From contig NZ_LN868537.1 in the NCBI RefSeq assembly GCF_001261775.1, forward strand, positions 1 through 64,000: 64,000 nt of DNA, given 5' to 3'. The stretch is from Anaeromassilibacillus senegalensis (GTDB taxonomy: Bacteria; Bacillota; Clostridia; Oscillospirales; Acutalibacteraceae). A program made the translations under genes and the position numbers. A model generated the notes under the pieces. It was given only the letters and a program-made list of their open reading frames with translations, was not told the DNA's origin and did not search any database. Below, piece by piece: positions 34,208-43,572 of the stretch (positions are counted from its first letter, which is position 1; each line of letters opens with the position of its first letter).

Positions 34208-34309
34208 CTCTTTTTCTATATGACATCCTGTTGTCCAGTTATGTGGACTATACTACAGACAGAAAGCGGGAACGCCAGTAGGTTTCCCGGGAAAAGAGAG
34301 GAAATTATA

Positions 34310-35017
34310 ATGAATTATGAAGTCGTAACACTGCAGGAGAAAACATTGACGGGCATTTGGGTGCGCACTGATAATGAAGAGCCGGAAATGATGGAGAAGA
34401 TCGGCGGCCTTTGGCAGCGCTTTTTTGGGGGCGATTTAGAGAAAATCCCCAACCGAAAGGGAGAGGCGGTTTACGGTTTGTATACCAACTACCAAAAGGA
34501 CAATACGAATGTCTACGATGCGGTCGTCTGCTGTGAAACGGATGGCGTACAGGAGGTTTCCGGCGCGTATAAAAGTGTGGTGGTTCCGGCGGGAAAATAT
34601 GCGAAGTTTACCTTCCACGGCGATGCGGAAAAGGATACAGGGGCCTTTTGGATGGAAGTCTGGAATACACCGCTCGCACGCAGCTTTACCTGTGACTTTG
34701 AAGAGTACCTGCCCTGCGCGGACTGCCACAACGCGGAAATTGCGATCTATGTGGCGCTGGCGGATTTATGCCAGAGCTGCGGCATGCCGATGACAGAAGC
34801 GGAGCACTATGGCACCAACGCGGACGGCAGCAAAAATGGGGAGTACTGCTGCTATTGCTACAAAGATGGTGCGTTTACTGCGGACTGCACCATGGAGCAG
34901 ATGGTCGATTTTTGCTTGAATATTGGCATGGAATCCGGCATGTATGCAGACAGAGAAGCGGCAAAAAAAGAAATGATGCTGTATTTTCCCACACTGAGTC
35001 GTTGGAAGAACGCATAA
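34310..35017 (+). CDS. GyrI-like effector-binding protein with C-terminal zinc ribbon
   Basis: A 235-residue protein. The first ~155 residues form the GyrI/AraC effector-binding fold (YEVVTLQEKTLTGIWVRT...VPAGKYAKFTFHGDAE...WNTPLARSFTCDFEEYLP). The last 75 carry a zinc-ribbon pattern, CQSCGMPM...CCYCYKDG, seen in stand-alone proteins of unknown role. ATG 34310 follows a GAGAGGAAA site. It probably binds a small amphipathic molecule and may be controlled by the neighbouring WYL protein. Confidence 0.85.
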   Translation: MNYEVVTLQEKTLTGIWVRTDNEEPEMMEKIGGLWQRFFGGDLEKIPNRKGEAVYGLYTNYQKDNTNVYDAVVCCETDGVQEVSGAYKSVVVPAGKYAKFTFHGDAEKDTGAFWMEVWNTPLARSFTCDFEEYLPCADCHNAEIAIYVALADLCQSCGMPMTEAEHYGTNADGSKNGEYCCYCYKDGAFTADCTMEQMVDFCLNIGMESGMYADREAAKKEMMLYFPTLSRWKNA

Positions 35018-35087
35018 TTATGGAGCTTGCATAAGTGCTTCAGCCGTGGTAAGATGAAAAAAACGGTTCAGGAAAGGAACGCTGCAA

Positions 35088-35504
35088 ATGAAATCTTACC
35101 GAAAAGAGCTGTGGTTCCATGTTCCTTCCCGCAGAGGGTTGGTCAACATCACACCGCAGGTGGAAGAAGCCCTGCGGGAAAGCGGGATCAAAGAGGGACT
35201 GATTCTGGTCAATGCCATGAACATCACGGCGAGCGTTTTTATCAACGACGACGAGTCCGGACTGCATCACGACTATGAGGTATGGCTGGAAAAACTGGCG
35301 CCGGAAAAGCCCTACAGCCAATACCGCCACAATGGCTTTGAGGATAATGCGGACGCGCATCTGAAGCGTACGGTCATGGGCCGTGAGGTGGTGGTGGCAG
35401 TTACCGAAGGCAGGCTGGATTTTGGAACCTGGGAACAGATTTTTTATTTTGAGTTCGACGGCAAGCGCGACAAACACGCGTTAATTAAAATCATTGGCGA
35501 ATAA
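35088..35504 (+). CDS. YjbQ/UPF0047 family protein
   Basis: A 138-residue protein with the family pattern: [18 protein letters not shown], then [32 protein letters not shown]-rich [17 protein letters not shown] and [15 protein letters not shown]. The family is a small beta sandwich; a secondary thiamine-phosphate synthase activity has been reported for members. Complete and of usual size. Confidence 0.93.
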   Translation: MKSYRKELWFHVPSRRGLVNITPQVEEALRESGIKEGLILVNAMNITASVFINDDESGLHHDYEVWLEKLAPEKPYSQYRHNGFEDNADAHLKRTVMGREVVVAVTEGRLDFGTWEQIFYFEFDGKRDKHALIKIIGE

Positions 35505-35545
35505 AAAACGGTTCAGCAGAGGAACGCCTCTGTTGAACCGTTTTT
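35504..35545 (+). terminator. Terminator after yjbQ-like gene
   Basis: AAAAACGGTTCA (35504-35515) pairs with TGAACCGTTTTT (35534-35545), with an inner AGAGG/CCTCT stem. Confidence 0.88.
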
Positions 35546-35860
35546 GTTGGCTGTGGCGTATTTTTTGGGAGAAATACCAACCTGTTTTTGGTTGTGGTAT
35601 CTTTTTCACATTGTTTAAGGATCATAAAGAGCATGTTCTCCGGCTGGCCATTGAATAAAAAATCCAGCATCTTAATTTCTTTTTCGGTGGGTAAAGTAAG
35701 CTAAGACGCAGGCGACTCCAGTGCCAAGCGCTACCCATGGAAAAGCCGCACAGGCAAAGTCGAACATAATAACAAATTTCCCCTTTCCGTGAAATCCTGT
35801 ATCCAGCAGGCTCTGTCGCTTCGTCAAAAATGAGTGCTCCAAAGACGCGTTTGTATCGAT
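35546..35860. other. Intergenic stretch with a possible tiny membrane-peptide gene
   Basis: A second hairpin (ATACCAACC/GGTTGTGGTAT, about 35576-35605) lies just after the terminator. The rest has no long ORF. A 31-codon minus-strand ORF is described separately. Confidence 0.5.
35672..35767 (-). CDS. Putative 31-residue membrane peptide
   Basis: Reads MFDFACAAFPWVALGTGV then ACVLAYFTHRKRN. It has one hydrophobic helix and a positively charged tail, preceded by GGAAAGGGGA 12 bases upstream of the ATG. Single-pass peptides with this MFDFxCxxFPW start occur in Clostridia to my memory, but no function is known. Confidence 0.4.
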   Translation of the reverse strand: MFDFACAAFPWVALGTGVACVLAYFTHRKRN

Positions 35861-36694
35861 TTACCCCAGGTACAAACCGCGAAGCAGCTCAATTTCTTTT
35901 GCATGGCCTTCCGTCTCGTTTGGCGTTTCCAAAATAAACGGCAGGTGGCAGAGCAGGGGATGATTGATTATGCGCACAAGAGCATCCAGTCCAATATATC
36001 CCTCGCCAATGCGCGCATGGCGATCCTTATGGCTGCCGATGGGATTTTGACTGTCGTTCAAGTGAATCACCTTTAGCCGGTCCAGGCCAATCACCTGATC
36101 AAATTGTTTCAGCACACCGTCCAGATCGTTGACAATATCGTAACCGGCATCAAAGATATGACAGGTATCGATGCAGACCCCCATCAGATCAGAAAGTGTC
36201 ACGCGGTCCAGTATGGCGCGCAGCTCTTCGAAGGAGCGTCCCACCTCGGTGCCCTTGCCGGACATCGTTTCCAACAGGACCGTCGTTTTCTGATCCGGCC
36301 GCAAAATTTGGTTTAACGTCTCTGCAATTCGTTCAATGCCTTTTTCAGATCCTTGCTTTACGTGGTTGCCGGGATGAAAATTATATAAATTGCCGGGAAG
36401 CAAGTCCATGGTGGCGAGGTCTTCCTGCATGGCGTTTCTGGCAAATTCCCGCAAGCCCTCGTCGGCTGCGCACGCGTTAAGCGTATACGGCGCATGTGCC
36501 AACAACGTGGCAAATTGATGTTCTTGGGCAAAAGAGACAAGCGCCGCGATATCTGCGGGGTTTACCGCTTTGGCGCGGCTGCCGCGTGGGTTTCTCGTAA
36601 AATATTGAAAGGTGTTGGCCCCAATAGAAAGGGCGGTTTTTCCCATGTTCAAGTATCCCTTGGCAGAGGAAAGATGGCACCCAATGTTCAGCAT
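35861..36694 (-). CDS. nfo: Endonuclease IV (AP endonuclease Nfo)
   Basis: A 277-residue TIM-barrel DNA repair enzyme. It starts [13 protein letters not shown] and has the trinuclear zinc ligands in the [66 protein letters not shown] and FILETPNE blocks. It nicks DNA 5' of abasic sites. All signature blocks are intact and the length is normal. Confidence 0.96.
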   Translation of the reverse strand: MLNIGCHLSSAKGYLNMGKTALSIGANTFQYFTRNPRGSRAKAVNPADIAALVSFAQEHQFATLLAHAPYTLNACAADEGLREFARNAMQEDLATMDLLPGNLYNFHPGNHVKQGSEKGIERIAETLNQILRPDQKTTVLLETMSGKGTEVGRSFEELRAILDRVTLSDLMGVCIDTCHIFDAGYDIVNDLDGVLKQFDQVIGLDRLKVIHLNDSQNPIGSHKDRHARIGEGYIGLDALVRIINHPLLCHLPFILETPNETEGHAKEIELLRGLYLG

Positions 36695-36780
36695 AGCGAA
36701 CCTCCGTTGTATTGTAATCGATCTTATTATATACTATTTTACTATAGATTTCTACAGGAAAGAAAAAGATGTCGCAATGT

Positions 36781-36813
36781 AAAAAAGCCGGACCCAAAGA
36801 ATTGGGCCCGGCT
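36781..36813 (-). terminator. hsp20 terminator
   Basis: AGCCGG-A-CCCAA pairs with TTGGG-C-CCGGCT, and on the minus strand is followed by TTTTTT. It lies 29 bases after the hsp20 stop. Confidence 0.85.
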
Positions 36814-36841
36814 CGACTGAAAAATATAGGAGCAGGATCAA

Positions 36842-37267
36842 TTATTTGATTTCAATGCGGCGGCTTGCCGGAACAGCCTCCTGCTTCTTGGGCAGAATAA
36901 GCTCCAAAACGCCGTTTTTATATTCCGCCTGAATGCTGCCTGCGTCAATGGAGGAAATGTCAAAACTGCGGCTCATGGAGCCGTACCGGCGCTCTCGGCG
37001 GATAAAGTTTTTATCCTCATTTTTGGTTTCTTCCGTATGCTCCGCGGAAATGGTAAGGCGGTCTCCGTCAATATCAATATGAACATCCTCTTTGCTGAAG
37101 CCCGGCAAATCTGCTTTCAGCAAGTACTGATTGCCCTGGTCAATAATATCGGTATTGCAGGGGGCGAATTCTTTTTCTGCTTCGCCAAAGAAATTGCGGG
37201 ACATCTGGTCAAAATAATTAAACAGGTTGTTGTTTCTGTGTTCAAAAGGAATCAGGTCAAACATCAT
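36842..37267 (-). CDS. Small heat shock protein (Hsp20/alpha-crystallin)
   Basis: A protein of about 141 residues beginning MMFDLIPFEHRNNNLFNYFDQMSRNFF. The alpha-crystallin domain spans about residues 40-130, with KADLPGFSKEDVHIDIDGD and the closing A-x-x-x-N-G-V-L-E-L pattern (AEYKNGVLELILPK). The start is placed after GGAGG in ATGGAGGTAGCTATG; an ATG 12 bases earlier would overlap that site. It holds unfolding proteins for refolding, complementing ClpB. A CIRCE element lies upstream. Confidence 0.94.
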   Translation of the reverse strand: MMFDLIPFEHRNNNLFNYFDQMSRNFFGEAEKEFAPCNTDIIDQGNQYLLKADLPGFSKEDVHIDIDGDRLTISAEHTEETKNEDKNFIRRERRYGSMSRSFDISSIDAGSIQAEYKNGVLELILPKKQEAVPASRRIEIK

Positions 37268-37446
37268 AGCTACCTCCATTTCAATTGCTTGTTCGTATAA
37301 TTGAATAAGCTTGTGGTATATTGCAAGAAAGGCTTTTCAAGCGCAACCACCTTCTTTCTTATGTTGTCTTTCTTGCCTTTTGTAATTTTTAGTATATAGA
37401 AGGAGTGTGACAAAAACGTTATAAAAATAAGAATAAAATATTAATT

Positions 37447-37473
37447 TTAGCACTTGGTCAAAGCGAGTGCTAA
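37447..37473. promoter_or_regulatory. CIRCE operator upstream of hsp20
   Basis: TTAGCACTT-N9-GAGTGCTAA, the HrcA-binding element with one mismatch. It lies between divergent hsp20 and deoB, about 180 bases before hsp20. The small heat shock gene is the sensible target. The region 37280-37602 holds no other gene. Confidence 0.85.
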
Positions 37474-37602
37474 ATAGGCGAGAGCTGAAATTCTTATGCT
37501 GTTTACCCGTTTCATGTGATGGAAAAAGCACAGTGGATATACTATAATAAAAACAGGAACGGTTATAAAATGTATCAAGTCCGTTCAGACAGGAGGGATC
37601 CG

Positions 37603-38772
37603 TTGAAACGCGTTTTTTTAATTGTGTTGGACAGCGTTGGAATCGGAGAAATGCCGGACGCCGCACAGTATGGCGACCAAGGCAGCAATACGCTGGCTGC
37701 CGCGGCATCAAGCGAATATTTTTCCATGCCGAATATGCAGGCACTGGGCCTGTTTAACATAGACGGCGTGACCTGCCGCCCCGGGGCGGAGCATCCCAAA
37801 GGGGCGTTTGCCCGCATGACTGAGCGCTCCAAGGGAAAGGATACTACAATCGGGCACTGGGAAATTGCGGGCATTGATTCACCCAAACCTCTGCCCACCT
37901 ACCCGGAGGGTTTCCCGGCCTCTTTGCTGGAGAAATTCAGCAGCCGTACGGGCAGGCGTGTGATCTGCAACAAACCGTATTCCGGCACGGAGGTCATCAA
38001 GGAGTATGGAAAAGAACATGTGGAAACAGGCGCTCTGATTGTTTACACCTCGGCTGACAGTGTGTTCCAAATTGCCGCGCATGAAAGCGTTGTTCCCGTG
38101 GAGGAACTGTACCAATACTGCGAGATCGCGCGGGAGCTGCTTACCGGGGAGCATAGCGTTGGCAGGGTGATTGCGCGGCCCTTTACAGGAACCTATCCGG
38201 ATTTTACCCGCACTTCTAACCGGCACGATTTTTCTTTACTGCCGCCCGGCGTGACCATGCTGGACCAGCTTTCCAATGCCGGGCTGGACGTGATCGCTGT
38301 AGGGAAAATCAACGATATCTTTGCAGGGCGGGGAATCACCCAATTTACACGGACCAGCGGCAACAGCGAAGGGCTTGCTCAAACGCTGGAATGGACAAAA
38401 AAGGATTTTCATGGTCTTTGTTTTGTCAATCTGGTGGACTTTGACATGCTGTACGGACACCGCAACGATGTGGAGGGCTATGCGAAAGGTTTGACAGAGG
38501 TAGACCAGGCGGTTCCCGGTTTGCTGGAAAACCTGCGGGAAGAGGATCTGCTGATGTTTACAGCAGACCATGGCTGCGATCCCAGCACGCTTTCCACAGA
38601 CCATTCCCGCGAATATACCCCCTGGCTGATTGCAGGTCCTGGCGTCAGAAAAGGGGCGAATCTGGGTACGCTGCCGTCATTTGCGGACATCGGCGCAACG
38701 ATTCTGGACTATTTTAATGTGAAGCAGGAGATTACCGGGATTTCCCGGCTGAAAGATATTCTCAAAAAATAA
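37603..38772 (+). CDS. deoB: Phosphopentomutase
   Basis: A 389-residue enzyme from TTG 37603 (MKRVFLIVLDSVGIGEMPDA) with AGGAGGGA upstream. It belongs to the alkaline-phosphatase superfamily, with metal ligands in VLDSVGIGE, the GKDTTIGHWE nucleophile Thr region, DHGCDP and TDHSREYTPWL. It converts (deoxy)ribose 1-phosphate to 5-phosphate. A -10 TATAAT at 37543-37548 gives a likely promoter. It is the first gene of a nucleoside salvage run. Confidence 0.96.
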   Translation: MKRVFLIVLDSVGIGEMPDAAQYGDQGSNTLAAAASSEYFSMPNMQALGLFNIDGVTCRPGAEHPKGAFARMTERSKGKDTTIGHWEIAGIDSPKPLPTYPEGFPASLLEKFSSRTGRRVICNKPYSGTEVIKEYGKEHVETGALIVYTSADSVFQIAAHESVVPVEELYQYCEIARELLTGEHSVGRVIARPFTGTYPDFTRTSNRHDFSLLPPGVTMLDQLSNAGLDVIAVGKINDIFAGRGITQFTRTSGNSEGLAQTLEWTKKDFHGLCFVNLVDFDMLYGHRNDVEGYAKGLTEVDQAVPGLLENLREEDLLMFTADHGCDPSTLSTDHSREYTPWLIAGPGVRKGANLGTLPSFADIGATILDYFNVKQEITGISRLKDILKK

Positions 38773-38809
38773 AGCAGTGCCAAACTGTGGAAAGAACAGG
38801 AGCTTGCAT

Positions 38810-39523
38810 ATGGCTACAACACCAACGCCGCACAATGCGGCGAAACCAGGCGACCTTGCGAAAACCGTTCTGATGCCCGGCGACCCGCTCCGTGCAAAAT
38901 TTATTGCGGAAACCTATTTGGAACATCCGGTATGCTTCAATACGGTGCGTAACATGCTCGGTTATACGGGCGAGTATCAGGGGAAACGTGTTTCCGTCAT
39001 GGGGAGCGGTATGGGCATGCCTTCCATTGGCATCTATTCCTATGAGCTGTATCATTTTTACAATGTGGAAAATATTATCCGCATCGGCTCCGCGGGAGGG
39101 ATAGCGGACGGCGTAAAAGTCCGCGACATCGTAGTTGGAATTGGCGCCTGCACCAATTCCAATTATGCCGCGCAGTATCATTTGCCGGGCCCATTTGCGC
39201 CGATTGCTGACTTCGATCTTGCGCAAAAGGCTGTACAGTATGCCAGAGAGCACGGAATTCACACAGTTGTCGGCAATGTGCTGTCCTCAGACACATTTTA
39301 TGACGACGATGTCAACGCCTTGGCGGCTTGGAAAAAGATGGGCGTACTGGCGGTGGAGATGGAATCCGCCGCGCTCTACATGAACGCGGCGCGCGCGGGT
39401 AAAAAGGCGCTCTGCCTGTTGACAATTTCTGACTGCCCATTTACGGGAGAATCGCTTTCCGCCGAAGAACGGCAGACCAGTTTCCGCGATATGATGGAAA
39501 TCGCACTGTCTATCTCTGAATAA
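38810..39523 (+). CDS. deoD: Purine-nucleoside phosphorylase, DeoD type
   Basis: A 237-residue hexameric phosphorylase. The phosphate-binding GDPLRAKFIAE is at about 24-34, the GSGMGMPSIGIYSYELY block follows, and the nucleoside site is EMESAALY. It cleaves purine (deoxy)nucleosides to base and sugar phosphate, providing substrate for DeoB. ATG 38810 is chosen for its AACAGGAG site. It is 37 bases after deoB. Confidence 0.95.
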   Translation: MATTPTPHNAAKPGDLAKTVLMPGDPLRAKFIAETYLEHPVCFNTVRNMLGYTGEYQGKRVSVMGSGMGMPSIGIYSYELYHFYNVENIIRIGSAGGIADGVKVRDIVVGIGACTNSNYAAQYHLPGPFAPIADFDLAQKAVQYAREHGIHTVVGNVLSSDTFYDDDVNALAAWKKMGVLAVEMESAALYMNAARAGKKALCLLTISDCPFTGESLSAEERQTSFRDMMEIALSISE

Positions 39524-39618
39524 TCGGGCCGCGTCATGGGAACGAATGTGATATACCGCCTTTTTCTGCTGGTTTGCAGGGGATGGGCAAAAATCATAAA
39601 GTTTAGGAGATCGTTTCC

Positions 39619-40704
39619 ATGAAAAAGATCGTTGCTTTTTTACTTGCAGGGACAATGGCATTCGCCATGACAGCCTGTGGCTCCGGGGAATCCTCCAGCG
39701 AAGGTGCTTCCCAAACTTCCTCCGGCTCAGTGGGAGAATCCAAACCGGAAAGCCGCCCGGCAAACGGTTTTAGAATTTGTATGGTGACCGATGCCGGCGG
39801 CGTAAACGACCAATCCTTTAATCAGTCTGCGTGGGAAGGCCTGCAAAAGCTGGAACAGGAGCAGGGTGCAAAGGTAAGCTATATTGAATCCAAGCAGGAA
39901 GCGGACTACGCGACCAACCTGGATAAGGCGGCCGACGACAATGCGGACCTGATCTGGGGTGTGGGCTTTGCCATGGCGGATGCCGTCACCGTCGCGGCGA
40001 TAGCGAACCCGGACATTCACTATGCCATTGTGGATAATGCCTACGACGAGGCAACAATGCCCGAGAATATCACAGGCGTTATGTTCCGCGCACAGGAACC
40101 TTCTTTTATTGTCGGCTATATTGCGGCAAAGACCACAAAGACCAATCGGGTCGGTTTTGTAGGCGGCGTGACCAGCGACATTGTCGACCAGTTCCAATAT
40201 GGTTATCAGGCGGGCGTCGCCTATGCGGCAATGGAGTTGAATAAGACCGTCACCGTCGATGTGCAGTATGCAGAAAGCTTTACCGATGCGTCCAAAGGCA
40301 AAGCCATTGCGTCCAAAATGTTCTCCGACGGCTGCGATATTGTGTTCCATGCGGCGGGCGGCGTTGGAGTCGGCGTAATTGAAGCGGCAAAGGATGCCAA
40401 CAAGTTGGCAATCGGCGTAGACCGTGACCAGGCATATCTTGCGCCCAAGAATGTTCTGACGTCCGCTGTTAAACTGGTGAACGTCGCGGTAGAGTCGGTT
40501 TCCAAAGAGATAATCAGCGGCGAGAAAACCAGCGGCAAAACCTACACGTACGGGCTCACAGAGGGTGCGGTCGGGATCCCGGAGGACTACACGCTGATGG
40601 GAGAAAAGACGTACCAGGACGCGCTTAAAGTAGAAGAATTGATTAAAAGCGGCGATGTCATTCCACCTGCCAATGCGGAGGAATATACGCAGTTCATCGG
40701 ATAA
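39619..40704 (+). CDS. BMP-family nucleoside-binding lipoprotein (PnrA-like)
   Basis: A 361-residue protein with a lipoprotein signal (MKKIVAFLLAGTMAFAMTAC, Cys20), a Ser-rich linker, and the BMP domain: TDAGGVNDQSFNQSAWEGL, GVGFAMADAV, GFVGGVTSDIVDQFQYGYQAGV and VFHAAGGVGVGVIEAAK. It captures purine or other nucleosides outside the membrane and delivers them to the two permeases downstream. A long inverted repeat follows the gene. Confidence 0.95.
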   Translation: MKKIVAFLLAGTMAFAMTACGSGESSSEGASQTSSGSVGESKPESRPANGFRICMVTDAGGVNDQSFNQSAWEGLQKLEQEQGAKVSYIESKQEADYATNLDKAADDNADLIWGVGFAMADAVTVAAIANPDIHYAIVDNAYDEATMPENITGVMFRAQEPSFIVGYIAAKTTKTNRVGFVGGVTSDIVDQFQYGYQAGVAYAAMELNKTVTVDVQYAESFTDASKGKAIASKMFSDGCDIVFHAAGGVGVGVIEAAKDANKLAIGVDRDQAYLAPKNVLTSAVKLVNVAVESVSKEIISGEKTSGKTYTYGLTEGAVGIPEDYTLMGEKTYQDALKVEELIKSGDVIPPANAEEYTQFIG

Positions 40705-40754
40705 GCCGGGCCTGCGAACCGGATAAAGCGTTGTGGCGGCGGGCGAAAGCTGTT

Positions 40755-40873
40755 TCACAATGGACAGAATACGCAAAATTCGGCTGTCTTTGATTGTTTC
40801 CCTCCCACGCCTTTGGCAGGGGAGGGAAACAACTCTTATCCTGTCAATATTTTGCGTAAAACGTCCATTGTGA
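40755..40873 (+). repeat. Nested inverted repeat between lipoprotein and ABC genes
   Basis: Three pairings are nested: TCACAATGGAC/GTCCATTGTGA (40755-40765/40863-40873), ACGCAAAAT/ATTTTGCGT (40771-40779/40849-40857) and GTTTCCCTCCC/GGGAGGGAAAC (40796-40806/40820-40830). The 119-nt stem-loop could lower downstream expression or protect the lipoprotein mRNA, or be a small MITE-like insertion. Confidence 0.65.
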
Positions 40874-40919
40874 TTTAGGACCGTTTTCTGCAACAGTGCA
40901 TTGCGTGGGAGGGCGGAAG

Positions 40920-42461
40920 ATGGAGATTAAAAAAGAATATGCGGTGCAGATGCACGGGATCACCAAGCGGTTCGGCAGCTTTTATGCGCTGGACGGAGTG
41001 AATCTGGACGTTGAAAAGGGAACCATTCATTCCCTCCTGGGTGAAAACGGCGCGGGGAAAAGCACGCTGATGAATATCCTGTACGGTTTGTATCAAGCCG
41101 ACGAGGGCGAAATATACTTAAATGGGGAATTGGCTGCAATCAAAAACCCCAATATTGCGATATCGCATGGGATCGGCATGGTGCATCAGCATTTTATGCT
41201 GGTGGACAATTTTACAGTGACGCAGAATATTATTCTGGGAAAAGAGCCTGTTCGTGCGGGCGGAATTCTGGATATGAAAAAGGCCCGCGAGCATGTCCGG
41301 CGAATTGTGGAAAAGTATGGTTTGCAGGTTGATCCGGACGCTAAGATAGAAGATATTTCCGTCGGGATGCAGCAGCGTGTGGAGATTTTAAAGGCCTTGT
41401 ACCGCGGCGCGGACCTGCTGATCCTGGATGAGCCAACCGCCGTTCTGACGCCGCAGGAAATCGATGAGCTGATTCGGATCATGCATAACCTGGTTGCGGA
41501 TGGAAAAACGATTATTATCATTACGCATAAGTTGAAGGAGATCAAGGCGAGCTCAGATTTCTGTACGGTGATTCGCAGGGGCAAGGGGATCGGCACCGTT
41601 TCTGTGCAGGATGTAAGTGAAGAGGAGCTTGCGAGTAAAATGGTGGGGCGCTCTGTCCGGCTTGCGGTGGAAAAAACGCCGGCCCAGCCGGGGCATACCG
41701 CGCTTGAACTGGACCGCGTCACCGTTGCCGGGAGCCGCGGCGTGGATGCGGTAACGGAACTTTCTTTGCAGGTCCGCAAGGGAGAAATTGTCGGTATCGC
41801 CGGCGTGGACGGAAACGGACAAAAGGAGCTGGTGGAGGCAATTACCTGCCTGGCCAGATGCAAAAGCGGGATGATCCGGATAAACGGTGCAGAGGTGCAG
41901 AATACGACGCCGCGGAACGTGGTTGACCACAAAATTTCCACCATTCATGAAGACCGCCAGCGGCGCGGCCTGGTGTTGAATTTTACGGTGGCGGAAAATG
42001 CAGTATTGGAGAAATACCGGGAAAAACCATTCCAAAAACACGGCGTGCTGGACCGCGGTAGGATTCTCTCTTTTGCAAACGAATTAATACAGGAATATGA
42101 TGTCCGCCCGGAGGATTGCGCGCAGCAGCCTGTGCGGGGGCTTTCCGGGGGTAACCAGCAAAAGGTGATCATCGCGCGGGAGGTTGCCAATGAACCGGAT
42201 GTATTGATTGCCGTACAGCCGACGCGCGGCCTGGATGTGGGAGCGATCGAATATGTGCACCGCGCCCTGGTGCGGGAACGTGACAGGGGCAGGGCAATCC
42301 TTTTGATCTCTTTGGAACTGGATGAGGTGCTGCACGTCTCCGACCGAATCGCCGTGCTTTATAACGGACAAATCGTCGGAGAATTTCAGCAGGAGGAAGC
42401 CGACGAAAAGACGATTGGTCTGTTGATGGCGGGAGGGAAGCGGTATGCAGAAAACGGTTAA
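40920..42461 (+). CDS. Nucleoside ABC transporter ATP-binding protein (two ABC domains)
   Basis: A 513-residue protein with two nucleotide-binding domains, as in sugar and nucleoside importers. The first has GENGAGKST and ISVGMQQRVEILKAL; the second has a degenerate Walker A (GVDGNGQKEL) and LSGGNQQKVIIARE. It powers uptake with the two permeases. ATG 40920 has a GGGAGGGCGG site. Confidence 0.95.
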   Translation: MEIKKEYAVQMHGITKRFGSFYALDGVNLDVEKGTIHSLLGENGAGKSTLMNILYGLYQADEGEIYLNGELAAIKNPNIAISHGIGMVHQHFMLVDNFTVTQNIILGKEPVRAGGILDMKKAREHVRRIVEKYGLQVDPDAKIEDISVGMQQRVEILKALYRGADLLILDEPTAVLTPQEIDELIRIMHNLVADGKTIIIITHKLKEIKASSDFCTVIRRGKGIGTVSVQDVSEEELASKMVGRSVRLAVEKTPAQPGHTALELDRVTVAGSRGVDAVTELSLQVRKGEIVGIAGVDGNGQKELVEAITCLARCKSGMIRINGAEVQNTTPRNVVDHKISTIHEDRQRRGLVLNFTVAENAVLEKYREKPFQKHGVLDRGRILSFANELIQEYDVRPEDCAQQPVRGLSGGNQQKVIIAREVANEPDVLIAVQPTRGLDVGAIEYVHRALVRERDRGRAILLISLELDEVLHVSDRIAVLYNGQIVGEFQQEEADEKTIGLLMAGGKRYAENG

Positions 42462-43572
42462 ACTATTGAGAAAGCCCATCACCTCTACCGTCATTGCCAT
42501 TCTATTTGGTTTTCTTGTAGCTTCAGTAGTTCTGCTGGCTGCCGGATACAATCCGGCGGAAGCTTTTGGCGCGCTGTTCAACGGTGTCTTTTCAAAGCCA
42601 AAGTATCTTTCAAATGTGATGATCAAAGCTGCGCCGATCACACTCACGGCGGTCAGTGTCGCGTTTGCCTATCGGGCGGGCCTCTTTAACATTGGGGCTG
42701 AGGGGCAGTATATTGTGGGGGCAATCGCCTCCACGCTGGTGGGGTACCTGCTGCATCTGCCCGCCATTTTGCAGGTCCCGCTGGTGATCCTGTCCGGTAT
42801 GGCGGCGGGGGCGCTTTATGGCGGTCTGATCGGGCTGCTCAAAGCCCGGTTTGGCATCCATGAAGTGCTGACCAGCATTATGCTGAATTGGGTTGCCCTG
42901 TATCTTTCCAATTTTGTGGTGCAAAGTAAAACGTTTCACCAGCCGAACAGCACTGCGACTTATCCGGTTCAGCAGAGCAGCTATACGATGCTGCTGCCCA
43001 ACTGGAAGTTATCGGATGAAGGGCTTGCGTTTTTGCGGCAGCACAAATGGCTTTCAGAAATTTTACTGAAAACGGACGTCAATTTTGGATTCCTGGCGGC
43101 GGTTGTTGCAGCGTTGCTGATCTGGTTTTTGCTGTATCGTTCCGTAAAGGGCTTTGAGTTCCGTGCGGTCGGTTCCAACCATGCAGCGGCGGAGCTTTCC
43201 GGTATCCCGGTGAAACGCAACATGGTTCAGGCCATGCTGATCGCGGGCGCGCTTTCCGGATTAGCGGCTGCCATGGTGATCACTGGGACCAATCCGCACC
43301 GCATATCCACGTTGGCCGCATTTGAAAACAACGGCTTCAACGGGTTATCGGTCGCATTTATTGCGGGAAGTTCCCCCATTGGCTGTATCTTCGCCGGCCT
43401 TCTGTTTGGCGGCCTGCTCTACGGTGGGCAGTCAATTCAGGCGGAGGTTGGTGCGCCGACGGAGGTTATCAATATCATGATCGGTACCATTGTCTTTTTT
43501 GTGGCGCTGACCAGAATTGTACCGGCGTTGGCGGACAGGCTGGAAAGGAGGGGGATTCGTCATGCTGAATGA
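42445..43572 (+). CDS. Nucleoside ABC transporter permease 1
   Basis: A 375-residue membrane protein with about nine helices and the BPD_transp_2 signature (RAGLFNIGAEGQYIVGA; AVGSNHAAAELSGIPVKRNM). It is translationally coupled: its ATG lies 17 bases before the ATPase stop. It forms the channel with the next gene product. Confidence 0.94.
   Translation: MQKTVKLLRKPITSTVIAILFGFLVASVVLLAAGYNPAEAFGALFNGVFSKPKYLSNVMIKAAPITLTAVSVAFAYRAGLFNIGAEGQYIVGAIASTLVGYLLHLPAILQVPLVILSGMAAGALYGGLIGLLKARFGIHEVLTSIMLNWVALYLSNFVVQSKTFHQPNSTATYPVQQSSYTMLLPNWKLSDEGLAFLRQHKWLSEILLKTDVNFGFLAAVVAALLIWFLLYRSVKGFEFRAVGSNHAAAELSGIPVKRNMVQAMLIAGALSGLAAAMVITGTNPHRISTLAAFENNGFNGLSVAFIAGSSPIGCIFAGLLFGGLLYGGQSIQAEVGAPTEVINIMIGTIVFFVALTRIVPALADRLERRGIRHAE

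Noticed and set aside
35491..35670. A 59-codon minus-strand frame (MLDFLFNGQPENMLFM) following the tiny membrane peptide
   Set aside because: It runs through a strong terminator and into the end of the YjbQ-like gene, with no ribosome site of its own.
39524..39618. A purine riboswitch before the nucleoside-binding lipoprotein
   Set aside because: The 95-base gap lacks the conserved core and three-stem layout of the purine riboswitch.
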